A DNA stretch of 64,000 nt from an uncultured Paracoccaceae bacterium (GTDB lineage: Bacteria; Pseudomonadota; Alphaproteobacteria; Rhodobacterales; Rhodobacteraceae). The notes under the pieces are model-generated. The model was not told where the DNA came from, did no database searches, and saw only the letters and a program-made list of their open reading frames with translations. The stretch covers positions 1 through 64,000 of the forward strand of contig CAKZTM010000041.1 of the NCBI GenBank assembly GCA_937920555.1, read 5' to 3'. The position numbers and the translations under genes are program-made. This document shows, one piece after another, positions 15,358-23,831 of this stretch. The first letter of the stretch is position 1. Each line of letters begins with the position of its first letter.

Positions 15358-18183
15358 TTAGATCACTCCAATTTCGCGAAGTCGGGCACGGTATCGGTCA
15401 GCTTGTTGTTCGGGCGAAAATTTACTTAATATCAACCGCTTACCCTCTCCTGCGCGCTGACGGCCAATGGCTGGGTTGGCAACAAAGTCGCGCATCTGTG
15501 CGATCAACGCGTCACGATCAATTTCTGCCCAGGTCGCCCCTCTTAGCGGGTGCAGAACTTGATGTCGCTCCACTTGCACTTTGGAAAATGGAATCGGCAT
15601 CGCCGTGCGATCATTGCAAAAATCCGTTGTCCCGGAATAGTCCGTAGCCATCACCGCGACCCCCAAACCCAAAGCATAAGCGGGCATCAAGCCAAACCCT
15701 TCCGCCCGGTGAGGCGAGATTAGACAGTCGCACGCGGCAATCAGGCTGAGCAAACGGTTGAATGGATAATATTCGGAAACAACGACTATTCGGTCATCCG
15801 CAGCCGCTATTTGGTGGATCTTGCGCATCTGATTTTCGGGGTCGCCCCAATGGCTCTCAACTGAGGGTGTGGTTTTGACGATCAGACGCACATCGCGCCG
15901 CTCCTTGGCGAAGGCGTTCTTGAAAGCCTGAACGGCTGCCAAAGGGTTCTTGCGGGCCACAGAAGAATGGAAATCAAAGCAGGTTAGAAATGTGGTGCAC
16001 CCCTCTTCGACACCAATCTCGCCCAAGTCAAACTGGGGCACTTTAGGGATATGCAAGCCCTTGAGCATATTGCGCACAGGCTTGTTTGATGCATTCGCAT
16101 ATACGTCACGCAGAAATTCCGTCGGGGTCCAAATCTCGTCAAGGATGTCCAATGCCAAACGGTGAGACTGCGGCAGCTTGTCAAACTCCCAAAGCAGAAA
16201 ACCAATATGCATTGTGCGGGTTTGATGTGCGAAAACCGGCGCGATCATCGACTGTGGCACCAAATCTGCATTAACATGGTGGAGTGCAACCGGTCGCTTC
16301 AAACGCCCGATGGCCGATGTATTGGCGTCCGTATTCAGCTTACGCATACCGTCGGCTGTGTCAAAAACCTCCGGTTTTAGGCCGATATCATGGAGCGCAG
16401 ACAAGCTCATATGAAGATTGCTGCCGACACCGGTTTCTGATTTTGGCAAACCGGAAATAGAAAATTGTGGTCTGTTCTTGGGTGGTTTGTGATTCGCACC
16501 CACCAAAGCCTGAACCCCCGGAAAGACCGGTCCACAAGCCGCCTGAGTAAACCGCCGCACCGCATCGCATTGCCACGGCAATTCGACAGAGCCGCGCCCC
16601 TCCAACTGACACCGGGCTTGAACCGCCATCAGAAATTCCAGACGGCTGACATTTTGACTGTCACCGCCGATGGGCGCGTTCAGATAGGCCACAGCAGATT
16701 GGCCAATTTGCCCGGCAACATCCTCTAAGTCATTCTGGGTTAACAGAAATTCCAGAACAAAACCGAGCCGATCAATGGGATCATCAACATCATATTTTTG
16801 CGCAATGGGATGATCACTATTTGCCAAAGTGGCCAGCTCAGCCGAGAGCGCAAACGGGTTGCTATCACGACCACGCGCATGCACCAGACCCTTGGAATCC
16901 AGCTCAAAAGCCGGGGCCAAACCCGCCATTTCCTCAAGATAATAGCGCCGCACCTCTGGCACCAAAGGAACGGACCGGCCGGGAACCCGTCCGGGCGCCT
17001 CTAAAAGATACCATTCGAGTAACTTTTCCGCATCAGCGCGCGATGTTAGCCGAAACCGGCGGTGCGGACCAATCGACACCCACAAATGCCGCATGTAACG
17101 GGTGATCGGCACACCAAAGGTATCCTGACCATCCAAAAACGCGCTAGAGGCTTGATATCCCGGCGATTTATCGCCATCGCCTGCGATCTCACCAAGGGTG
17201 TCTGGTGCATTCCACAACAAGCGAAAATGCGGCAGAGCATGTAGATCATGCCGTTGCGCCAACTGGATCAGCGCGCGCAAATCCTCGCCCGTGGGCGAGT
17301 GTTCCGGGTCTTTTGCCCGCCCGCCCCAGAAATTTAAAGCCTGCTCAGCGCGGGCAACCGTTAACCGCACGGGCGGCGTCTGACCGTCAGGATTGAACGC
17401 CGCCTCATAGGCTGTTTCCTCAGCCCGGTTGGCCGTGGGTTGAGGTCGTTTTAGACCTGTCAGACCTTGGAAAATGCTGCTGACACTGTCGTTTTGATGC
17501 ACGACACTGACCGGTTTGCGGTGAAGTTTGCCAAAAAACCGCAAGACCGCCCACAGGGATATCTGGTAGCGCGACATGTGCGGCCGGTCTTCCATCACCA
17601 AAGTGGTGGAGCTGTACGTCTTCACAACTCTTGCGAGCCACCGCAAACGCCTGAGCTCTTCCAGACGCCGCTTGTACCACAGCGGCTTGGAGACTTTTGC
17701 GAAATCCAAGCTTTTTGCATAGATCACCGCAAAATCGTCATTCGCGCATTCCCCCAAGAACCCCGAGGAGGTCTTAAGTCTTGTTTCTGAAGCGAAATTC
17801 ACGTTGTGACGGGCCAGCGCCAGACCGGGGCCGGTGGCAGATCTTACCGTGTAGCCGGTTTCCTTGAACAGATGCAGCAGGGCAGAGGCATGCCCCGCAG
17901 CTGCCCCGATAAGGGGAGGAAACGGCCCCATAACAAGCACGCGTCCTGCTTCCGCACTGCCAGCCGCATCTTGCGGGACCACCGAAAGCTGCGCCTTGGG
18001 AGCCACTTGATAGGGCTTGGACTTGGGGTGGTCGAAACCGCTGCTCTCAAAAATCGCATCTTCTCCCATGCGTTTTTGCAAATTTGGACGCAATGGATCG
18101 ACACTAGGCTCTGTGGCGTTAAAGATTGGTTGATTTGGCACCGGCACGGGTCTGGATTCACCTAAACTTTTATTTATTCGCAC
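15358..18183 (-). CDS. Large three-part glycosyltransferase (GT4 type C-terminus)
   Basis: 941 residues, more than twice the length of a normal GT4 enzyme. Residues about 1-75 are low complexity; about 80-260 look like a GT-B N-terminal half (VLVMGPFPPLIGAAAGH...SALLHLF); about 270-590 are a region I do not recognise (ARAEQALNFWGGRAKDPEH...); about 600-941 look like a full GT4 module with MHIGFLLWEFDKLPQS, VSEYYPFNRLLSLIAACDCLISPHRAEGFGLMPAYALGLGV and a TDYSGTTDF segment. Likely acts in exopolysaccharide or surface glycan synthesis, but acceptor and donor are unknown. No glycan genes lie beside it, and an 11-bp repeat array lies upstream of its start. Confidence 0.75.
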   Translation of the reverse strand: MRINKSLGESRPVPVPNQPIFNATEPSVDPLRPNLQKRMGEDAIFESSGFDHPKSKPYQVAPKAQLSVVPQDAAGSAEAGRVLVMGPFPPLIGAAAGHASALLHLFKETGYTVRSATGPGLALARHNVNFASETRLKTSSGFLGECANDDFAVIYAKSLDFAKVSKPLWYKRRLEELRRLRWLARVVKTYSSTTLVMEDRPHMSRYQISLWAVLRFFGKLHRKPVSVVHQNDSVSSIFQGLTGLKRPQPTANRAEETAYEAAFNPDGQTPPVRLTVARAEQALNFWGGRAKDPEHSPTGEDLRALIQLAQRHDLHALPHFRLLWNAPDTLGEIAGDGDKSPGYQASSAFLDGQDTFGVPITRYMRHLWVSIGPHRRFRLTSRADAEKLLEWYLLEAPGRVPGRSVPLVPEVRRYYLEEMAGLAPAFELDSKGLVHARGRDSNPFALSAELATLANSDHPIAQKYDVDDPIDRLGFVLEFLLTQNDLEDVAGQIGQSAVAYLNAPIGGDSQNVSRLEFLMAVQARCQLEGRGSVELPWQCDAVRRFTQAACGPVFPGVQALVGANHKPPKNRPQFSISGLPKSETGVGSNLHMSLSALHDIGLKPEVFDTADGMRKLNTDANTSAIGRLKRPVALHHVNADLVPQSMIAPVFAHQTRTMHIGFLLWEFDKLPQSHRLALDILDEIWTPTEFLRDVYANASNKPVRNMLKGLHIPKVPQFDLGEIGVEEGCTTFLTCFDFHSSVARKNPLAAVQAFKNAFAKERRDVRLIVKTTPSVESHWGDPENQMRKIHQIAAADDRIVVVSEYYPFNRLLSLIAACDCLISPHRAEGFGLMPAYALGLGVAVMATDYSGTTDFCNDRTAMPIPFSKVQVERHQVLHPLRGATWAEIDRDALIAQMRDFVANPAIGRQRAGEGKRLILSKFSPEQQADRYRARLREIGVI

Positions 18184-18313
18184 CGTCCTGAGGATAGCGC
18201 GTGTGGGGTTTTTCTTTAACCTTGGTTAACCACAAACATGTCGAAATGGTGGCAGGCGCCACAAAATCCCCTGATTTTAAAGGTTAATCCACCGATTTTG
18301 GATGTCCGCAAAC

Positions 18314-18370
18314 TGTATGATTTGTGTATGACATGTGTATGACATCTGTATGACAAAATGTCGGATTTTG
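18314..18370. repeat. Array of four 11-bp TGTATGACNNN direct repeats
   Basis: Four tandem units (TGTATGATTTG, TGTATGACATG, TGTATGACATC, TGTATGACAAA) at 18314-18357, followed by ATGTCGGATTTTG. A second array with the same order of parts is at 36043. The array lies about 130-175 bp upstream of the minus-strand glycosyltransferase start, in a 251-bp gene-free gap. An 11-bp period puts all units on nearly the same face of the helix, as in iterons or multi-site regulator operators. Confidence 0.8.
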
Positions 18371-18434
18371 CAGGGTTAACGTGGCGTTCGGTGGTAAAAG
18401 GTTAATTTGCGTGAATATCGCGAACGCTGGCACC

Positions 18435-19478
18435 TTAGATGATTTCATCCTCATCAAAGAGCGGTGCCTCTTCAAGCTGGGTCGCCAGATCATCAACCGC
18501 GGCTTCGGCCACATCGGATGATTTCACTTCCGCGATATGAAACAAGGCATCGCCTTCATGCACAATTGGCATCACCGCACGCCCGACAATGATCCCGCCG
18601 TGACGGGCCGCGACCTCGGTCTCGCTTTCGCCGAACGGATCGGAAATGGCCGCAACGACCTCACCTTCGTCAACCACGTCGCCTTCGCCTTTGAACATGC
18701 GCAGCAAGCCGCCAAGAGGGGCGCGCAGCCAATAGCTGTTGGAACATAAAAGCGAGCGGGCTTTGGGCTTGGCGATACCCGCCGATGGCAGCATCTCGAT
18801 CTCTTTGAGGACCCTCAGGATGCCCGCAACCCCGGCCCTGACCGACATCTCATCAAAGCGCATGCCTTCGCCCGCCTCATAAAGCAGCACATCAACGCCG
18901 ACTTTCTTGGCCTCTTGGCGCAAACTTCCATCGCGCAGAGCACTGGTCAAAATGACCGGAGCGCCAAAGACCTTGGCCAAATTCAAGGTTTTGGCGTTAT
19001 TGGCCGAGACCCGAACCTGCGGCAGGTTCATCCGGTGGATGGCGGCCGAATGCAGGTCGATGCCAAGGGCGCAGCGGGCCACGATTTCGTCCATGAAAAT
19101 ATGCGCCAAACGCGACGCCAATGAGCCATTGGGCGAGCCTGGAAAACAGCGGTTCAAATCGCGCCGATCCGGCAGGTAGCGCGAGTGGTTGAGAAACCCG
19201 AACGTGTTCACAATCGGGATCACGATCAATGTGCCGCGCAAGGATTTCAGATTTTTGGCTCTGAGAAGACGGCGCACAATCTCGACGCCGATCACCTCGT
19301 CGCCGTGAATGCCCGCACTGACAAATATGGTCGGCCCGTCGCTGCGCCCATGCACAACATGCGCCGACAAGGTGACCGGCGTGTGATCCGAGAGCGTGCT
19401 GACCGGCAGATTTACGGTTTTACGGGTGCCTGCCGCCACGCTTTCACCGGCGATCTCAAAGCTTGGGCGTTTGCTCAT
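18435..19478 (-). CDS. Succinylglutamate desuccinylase/aspartoacylase family zinc hydrolase
   Basis: 347 residues. Zinc ligands GIHGDE (near 57) and a later DLHSA (near 140), with RDLNRCFPG between, as in AstE/aspartoacylase-type M14 enzymes; a C-terminal beta-rich part follows. It is the last gene of a three-gene operon after rimB and rimK, overlapping rimK by four bases. RimK adds glutamates to protein C-termini, so this carboxypeptidase-like enzyme could remove amino-acid tags or process a small amide; that role is inferred. Confidence 0.85.
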   Translation of the reverse strand: MSKRPSFEIAGESVAAGTRKTVNLPVSTLSDHTPVTLSAHVVHGRSDGPTIFVSAGIHGDEVIGVEIVRRLLRAKNLKSLRGTLIVIPIVNTFGFLNHSRYLPDRRDLNRCFPGSPNGSLASRLAHIFMDEIVARCALGIDLHSAAIHRMNLPQVRVSANNAKTLNLAKVFGAPVILTSALRDGSLRQEAKKVGVDVLLYEAGEGMRFDEMSVRAGVAGILRVLKEIEMLPSAGIAKPKARSLLCSNSYWLRAPLGGLLRMFKGEGDVVDEGEVVAAISDPFGESETEVAARHGGIIVGRAVMPIVHEGDALFHIAEVKSSDVAEAAVDDLATQLEEAPLFDEDEII

Positions 19479-20380
19479 CCTTTTCCTTTGGTTTTGGTCG
19501 AATTGGGTTTGGCGTATTTTTCGATGTGTTCGATGATTTTTCCGGCAATATCCAGTCCGGTTGCTTTCTCCACGCCTTCAAGGCCCGGCGAGGAGTTCAC
19601 CTCCATCACTACGGGCCCGTGATTGGCCCTGAGCATATCCACGCCGCACACGTTCAAGCCCATGGCTTTGGCGGCACGGATTGCGGTGGAGCGTTCCTCG
19701 GGGGAGAGTTTGATCAGTTCCGCCGATCCGCCGCGGTGCAGGTTTGAGCGAAAATCGCCATCCGCGCCGGTGCGTTTCATGGAGGCCACAACTTTGCCGC
19801 CCACAACGATGGCGCGGATATCGGTGCCGCCTGCTTCTTTGATGAATTCCTGGATCAGGATGTTGACGCCTGCGCCGCGGAAAGCCTCGACCACAGATTT
19901 CGCCGAGCGTTTGGTATCGGCCAGAACAACGCCGATGCCTTGTGTGCCTTCGAGAAGTTTGATCACCACCGGAGCGCCGCCGGCAAGTTCCAGCACTTCC
20001 TCGGTTTGTTTGGGATCATGGGCGAAGGTTGTGACCGGCAGGCCGATGCCATCGCGGGCCAAAAGCTGCATGGAGCGCAGCTTGTCGCGCGACCGGCCAA
20101 TGCCCACGCTTTCATTGAGCGGATAGACGCCCTGCATTTCAAACTGGCGCAGCACCGCCATGCCGTAAAAGGTAATCGAGGCGCCAATGCGCGGGATCAC
20201 CGCGTCATATCCAACCAGCTTTTCGCCGTTGTAGTAGACCTCGGGCCGGCGCGAAGCGATATTCATGTAGCAGCGCAAAGTGTTAATAATATCAAGGGTA
20301 TGGCCACGCTCTTCGGCAGCAGCTTTCAGGCGTTTATGTGTGTAAAGCTCGGCGTTTCGCGCAAGCATGGCGATCTTCAT
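19475..20380 (-). CDS. rimK: RimK family ATP-grasp ligase
   Basis: 301 residues, the standard RimK length. ATP-grasp features: [37 protein letters not shown] near 140-158, and the metal-binding [18 protein letters not shown] near 268. The family ligates glutamate to ribosomal protein S6 or makes poly-alpha-glutamate using ATP. Overlaps rimB upstream and the zinc hydrolase downstream by four bases each (ATGA), so the three products are made together. Confidence 0.92.
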   Translation of the reverse strand: MKIAMLARNAELYTHKRLKAAAEERGHTLDIINTLRCYMNIASRRPEVYYNGEKLVGYDAVIPRIGASITFYGMAVLRQFEMQGVYPLNESVGIGRSRDKLRSMQLLARDGIGLPVTTFAHDPKQTEEVLELAGGAPVVIKLLEGTQGIGVVLADTKRSAKSVVEAFRGAGVNILIQEFIKEAGGTDIRAIVVGGKVVASMKRTGADGDFRSNLHRGGSAELIKLSPEERSTAIRAAKAMGLNVCGVDMLRANHGPVVMEVNSSPGLEGVEKATGLDIAGKIIEHIEKYAKPNSTKTKGKG

Positions 20381-20958
20381 ATTCGTGGTCCTCCAAAGTT
20401 AGGCTTGGTGCTGACGAGATAGGACCGCCCGGGATGGACGACGATGTTTTTGTGGCGCAAGGCGCGGCGGCCAAGAATGAGCGGGAAGCGCATCAACCCG
20501 CGATCGGTCAGGGAAATATCGATCTTCCATTTGCGCCCGGCCAATTTCATCGGCGTGCGAATGATCACCCGCGTTTGGGGGGCACCGCTGGTATTGGTGA
20601 TATCGCGCTTGGTGACAACCGGGCATTCGCAAGTTCTGCTTGGCGCACCTGCAATACTGGGCGTTTGGAAGCGAACCCACTGCGCGCCGTCTTTTTTGAA
20701 TATCTCGATATTGTCTGCGTGCAGGGCCGTGGTTTTGGCGCCGGTATCCACCTTCACCGCAAAATCAATAAGGCCCAGATCGGGCAGGCTTATACATTCG
20801 TGCCATCCAATGACGGTAAGCGATTGTAGATGTTCAGCGTGGAGTTCTGTCAAAATAGCAATGCTTTCAAAACTGCGTTCACGATCAAAGATTTCGCCAA
20901 CAAAAGAGAAGTTCCCGGCGGTTGTGTCCAGTTTGACCGATAAGACTTCAAATTGCAC
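20377..20958 (-). CDS. rimB: RimB-type retropepsin-like protease (ATP-dependent zinc protease family)
   Basis: 193 residues. The C-terminal 140 residues contain [24 protein letters not shown], with the DTGA aspartic protease motif of the retropepsin-like RimB family, then [24 protein letters not shown] and LILGRRAL. The N-terminal ~55 residues are an extension ([27 protein letters not shown]) not usual in short RimB proteins. In Pseudomonas RimB modulates RimK activity. First gene of the operon; a perfect palindrome lies just upstream of its start. Confidence 0.85.
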   Translation of the reverse strand: MQFEVLSVKLDTTAGNFSFVGEIFDRERSFESIAILTELHAEHLQSLTVIGWHECISLPDLGLIDFAVKVDTGAKTTALHADNIEIFKKDGAQWVRFQTPSIAGAPSRTCECPVVTKRDITNTSGAPQTRVIIRTPMKLAGRKWKIDISLTDRGLMRFPLILGRRALRHKNIVVHPGRSYLVSTKPNFGGPRI

Positions 20959-20966
20959 GGCGTTAA

Positions 20967-20980
20967 CGGTTGATCAACCG
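20967..20980. promoter_or_regulatory. 14-bp perfect palindrome at the rim operon start
   Basis: CGGTTGATCAACCG is fully self-complementary and ends nine bases before the rimB ATG on the minus strand. In that position it could be an operator or a 5' leader hairpin that hides the ribosome binding site. Confidence 0.4.
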
Positions 20981-21038
20981 CATAACCTTCCGAAACCGGG
21001 GGCTTGCGCTGGCCCGTCACCCGCCCTACCTAAGCAGT

Positions 21039-21235
21039 GGCGGGTTCTGCCCTTCGTGTGCGAGGTCCTTTTCCAGTGGCCGATAATTTTCTTGAGGGAG
21101 CTGGCTCTGTTTCGGATCCTGGTCTGATGCATCTGGCACCCACCTTGTTCTCAGGGTCTCAGGAATTACTCACCTCCACCTTTGCTTGGTGGTTCCCGTC
21201 ACCATTGCCCCGCGCGCCTCAGGCGAGCGGTTGCC
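21039..21235 (+). ncRNA. ssrS: 6S RNA candidate (ssrS)
   Basis: The gap upstream of 5-formyl-THF cyclo-ligase is the classic place for 6S RNA in proteobacteria. The sequence folds by eye into the 6S plan: a closing stem GTGCGAGG (21058-21065) with CCGCGCGC (21210-21217), CAGTGG (21074-21079) with CCATTG (21202-21207), a large central bubble whose 3' side holds a hairpin CCACC-TTTGCTT-GGTGG (21176-21192), and an apical stem GATCCTG (21115-21121) with CAGGGTC (21152-21158). A -35/-10 pair TTGCGC-17-TACCTA lies at 21004-21032. Ends are approximate. 6S RNA binds and inhibits the housekeeping RNA polymerase in stationary phase. Confidence 0.55.
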
Positions 21236-21310
21236 GATGTCGCAAAAAGATACAGAATTGTCACATAGCTGTGTTATGATCGGCTGGGAGCAACGGCCCA
21301 AGGAGTTCTT

Positions 21311-21892
21311 ATGCCAACTCAATTGATGGAAATTGCTGATCGGAAAACCTCTGCCCGCAAGCATGCTTTTGCGGCCCGCAAAGCAGCCCAGAGCCAGACG
21401 GCCAATATTGCGGCTTGCGGCTATTTGACGGAGTTCATCAACGCCCTGCCCGCCTGCACTATTGTGGCGGGCTACATGCCCATTCAGACCGAGATTGATC
21501 CGCGCGCGACCATGAATGCCCTTCATGACGGCGGTGTGCGGATTTGTTTGCCGGTGATCCAAGGCCACGGCCAGCCGCTGTTGTTTCGCGAGTGGACACC
21601 CGGATGCGGGATGATTGAGGGTGATTTTGGCGCGCTTATTCCGCGTGGCGGCGAATATTTGATCCCCGATGTGTCGATTGTGCCCTTGGTCGGGTTTGAT
21701 CAAAGCGGTGCCCGTCTGGGCTATGGCGGCGGATTTTATGACCGCACTTTAGCGCTTTTGCGCGACGCGGCTGATTTCGTCAGCGTTGGCTTTGCTTTTG
21801 CCGGGCAGGAGTTGGACGCGGTCCCAACCGACAAGTTCGACCAAAGGCTCCACGCGATTGTCACCGAGGACGGGGTTCGCCAGTTTAGCTGA
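21311..21892 (+). CDS. 5-formyltetrahydrofolate cyclo-ligase
   Basis: 193 residues; converts 5-formyl-THF to 5,10-methenyl-THF with ATP in the cytosol. Family motifs: KHAFAARKAAQ-type basic N-terminus, YMPIQTEIDPRATM and the C-terminal VPLVGFDQSGARLGYGGGFYDRTLA. AAGGAG lies just before the ATG. Probably transcribed with, or just after, the 6S RNA candidate, as in the ssrS-ygfA pairing of other proteobacteria. Confidence 0.92.
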   Translation: MPTQLMEIADRKTSARKHAFAARKAAQSQTANIAACGYLTEFINALPACTIVAGYMPIQTEIDPRATMNALHDGGVRICLPVIQGHGQPLLFREWTPGCGMIEGDFGALIPRGGEYLIPDVSIVPLVGFDQSGARLGYGGGFYDRTLALLRDAADFVSVGFAFAGQELDAVPTDKFDQRLHAIVTEDGVRQFS

Positions 21893-21940
21893 GGCCAGAT
21901 CGCACTTGCACCAATGAGACGCGCAAGATAGGCCGCATTT

Positions 21941-22756
21941 ATGCGTATTCTCTTTCTTGGCGACGTTATGGGTCGCGCTGGCCGCTCTGCAATTTCCACC
22001 CGCTTGCCGGAATTGCGCGAACGATTGCGTTTGGATTTTGTGATCGTAAACGGTGAGAATGCCACCGCGGGCATGGGGTTGTCGGCGGATCATGCCAAGT
22101 TGATTTTGGACGCCGGTGCCGATTGCATCACGCTGGGTGACCATGCGTTTGACCAAAAAGATATGATGAGTTTTATCGGCAAGGAGCCGCGTATTTTGCG
22201 GCCCATCAATTACTCCAAGCAGGCCCCCGGTGCGGGGGCACGTCTGTTTGAAGCCCCCGGTGGGCGCAAAGTTCTGGTGGCCCAAGTATTGGGGCAAGTA
22301 TTCATGAAGCGCCCTTTTGCCGATCCTTTCTCGGCGGTGGATGAGGAATTGCGGAAGGTGCCCCTCAAGGGCCGTGCGGACGCGATTGTGGTGGATGTAC
22401 ATGCGGAAGCCACCTCCGAGAAGATGGCCTTGGGGCATTGGATGGACGGGCGCGTGTCGCTGATCACCGGCACCCACACCCATGTGCCCACGGCGGATGC
22501 GCAAATATTGCCCAAGGGCAGTGCGTATCATTCCGACGCGGGCATGTGCGGGGTGTATAATTCGGTCATAGGCATGGACAAAGAAGAGCCGCTTCAGCGG
22601 TTCATCACCGGCATGCGCAAGGGGCGCTTTACGCCTGCCGAGGGCGAGGCCACTTTGTGCGGCACCTACATCGAGACCGATAACATGACCGGGCTTGCCA
22701 CCCGCGTGGTGGCCGTGCGCACCGGTGGCACATTGTCCCAAGAATTACCTGAGTGA
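21941..22756 (+). CDS. YmdB-type metallophosphoesterase
   Basis: 271 residues. Matches the YmdB/TIGR00282 family of cyclic-nucleotide phosphodiesterases: MRILFLGDVMGRAGR with the metal-binding Asp, VNGENATAG, LGDHAFDQK and TGTHTHVPTADAQIL motifs all present. The family hydrolyses 2',3'-cyclic nucleotides and affects RNA turnover in Bacillus. Overlaps the downstream permease by four bases (GTGA). Confidence 0.9.
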   Translation: MRILFLGDVMGRAGRSAISTRLPELRERLRLDFVIVNGENATAGMGLSADHAKLILDAGADCITLGDHAFDQKDMMSFIGKEPRILRPINYSKQAPGAGARLFEAPGGRKVLVAQVLGQVFMKRPFADPFSAVDEELRKVPLKGRADAIVVDVHAEATSEKMALGHWMDGRVSLITGTHTHVPTADAQILPKGSAYHSDAGMCGVYNSVIGMDKEEPLQRFITGMRKGRFTPAEGEATLCGTYIETDNMTGLATRVVAVRTGGTLSQELPE

Positions 22757-23667
22757 GCCGGTTCCACCGGTTCCGGCTGATTGCGATCCTGTTTTGCATT
22801 GGCACAACATGGGGGTTGACGATCCCGCTCACCAAAATTGCGGTCTCCACCGGGCATCAGCCATTTGGTTTGATCTTGTGGGAGTTGCTGCTGGCCAGTT
22901 TGGGTTTGGGTGCGTATCTTCTTGCCTGTGGTCAGTTGTTTTCGATCACCGGTCGCCGTGTGTTTCTGTTTGTGGTGATCGGTCTGGCCGGTACGGTTAT
23001 TCCCGGCGCTTTTTCCTACCGGGCCGCGGCCGAGCTTCCGGCCGGCGTCATGGCCTTGGTGATTGCGCTGGTGCCCCTATGTTCGCTTCCCATTGCGATT
23101 CTGATCAAGCTGGAGAGACCTGATCTCAAGCGGTTTATCGGGGTTATTTGCGGCGCTATTGCCATCGTTTTGATCGTCGGGCCTGAGAATGCGTTGCCCG
23201 ACCCTGCAAAGGCGGGGTTCGTGTTGCTGGCGCTGATTGCGCCGTTTTGTTACGCGGTTGAGGGCAATTTCGTAAGTTGGCGGGGCACGGACGGGCTGAA
23301 CGCCATCGAGACGCTGTTTGGCGCTTCTGTATGTGCATTTTTTCTGACCCTGCCGCTCACGGCTGCCACTGGCGAATGGGTTAATCTGTGGCAAATTTGG
23401 GGGAAGGCCGAATGGGCGCTGGTGCTTTTGTCGGTCCTGCATATCGGGGCTTATGCGGCCTATATCTGGCTGGTTGGTCAAGCCGGTGCGGTCTTTGCCA
23501 GCCAAGTGGCCTATCTGGTGACGGTTTCGGGGGTTTTGTGGTCGATCGCGCTTTTGGACGAGGGCTATTCCAAGTGGATTTGGGCGGCTTTGGCCACGCT
23601 TATATTGGGGATATCTTTGGTGCTACCCAAACCGCGGATGCGGTTGGGTGACGGTTCCGTCAGCTAA
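22753..23667 (+). CDS. DMT-superfamily (EamA) permease
   Basis: 304 residues with ten predicted membrane segments in two EamA repeats (about 5-135 and 155-295). It starts at a GTG that overlaps the previous stop. Drug/metabolite transporters of this type export amino acids, drugs or metabolites; the substrate cannot be read. Confidence 0.85.
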   Translation: MSRFHRFRLIAILFCIGTTWGLTIPLTKIAVSTGHQPFGLILWELLLASLGLGAYLLACGQLFSITGRRVFLFVVIGLAGTVIPGAFSYRAAAELPAGVMALVIALVPLCSLPIAILIKLERPDLKRFIGVICGAIAIVLIVGPENALPDPAKAGFVLLALIAPFCYAVEGNFVSWRGTDGLNAIETLFGASVCAFFLTLPLTAATGEWVNLWQIWGKAEWALVLLSVLHIGAYAAYIWLVGQAGAVFASQVAYLVTVSGVLWSIALLDEGYSKWIWAALATLILGISLVLPKPRMRLGDGSVS

Positions 23668-23680
23668 GCATCGGCGTGGT

Positions 23681-23787
23681 TTAAAGCGTTTTACTTTTAA
23701 CTTGAAGCATAATGCATCCCCTAACGCGTTGAAATCTCTGATTTCAGAGAGCTTTAGGTGATCTCTGGTTTAAAGCCAAACGCTCTA
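23681..23787 (+). repeat. 107-bp dispersed palindromic repeat, copy A
   Basis: TTAAAGCGTTTT...AAACGCTCTA, with ends that are imperfect inverted repeats of about 20 bp and an internal hairpin CTCTGA-TT-TCAGAG. Copy B at 30155-30261 has the same length and is identical at about 84 percent of positions, counted by eye (17 mismatches). It lies between the EamA permease and the SLC13-type permease. It carries no ORF, so it is a MITE- or REP-like element. Confidence 0.8.
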
Positions 23788-23831
23788 ATCTGTCACTTGT
23801 ACCGGGCTCTGCGCTACGCCATTCTGGGCTT

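Noticed and set aside
18314-18370. CRISPR array
   Set aside because: Repeat unit only 11 bp with no spacers of 30 bp and no cas genes nearby.
21749-22741. 330-residue minus-strand ORF
   Set aside because: Antisense to the YmdB-type gene, with no family signature.
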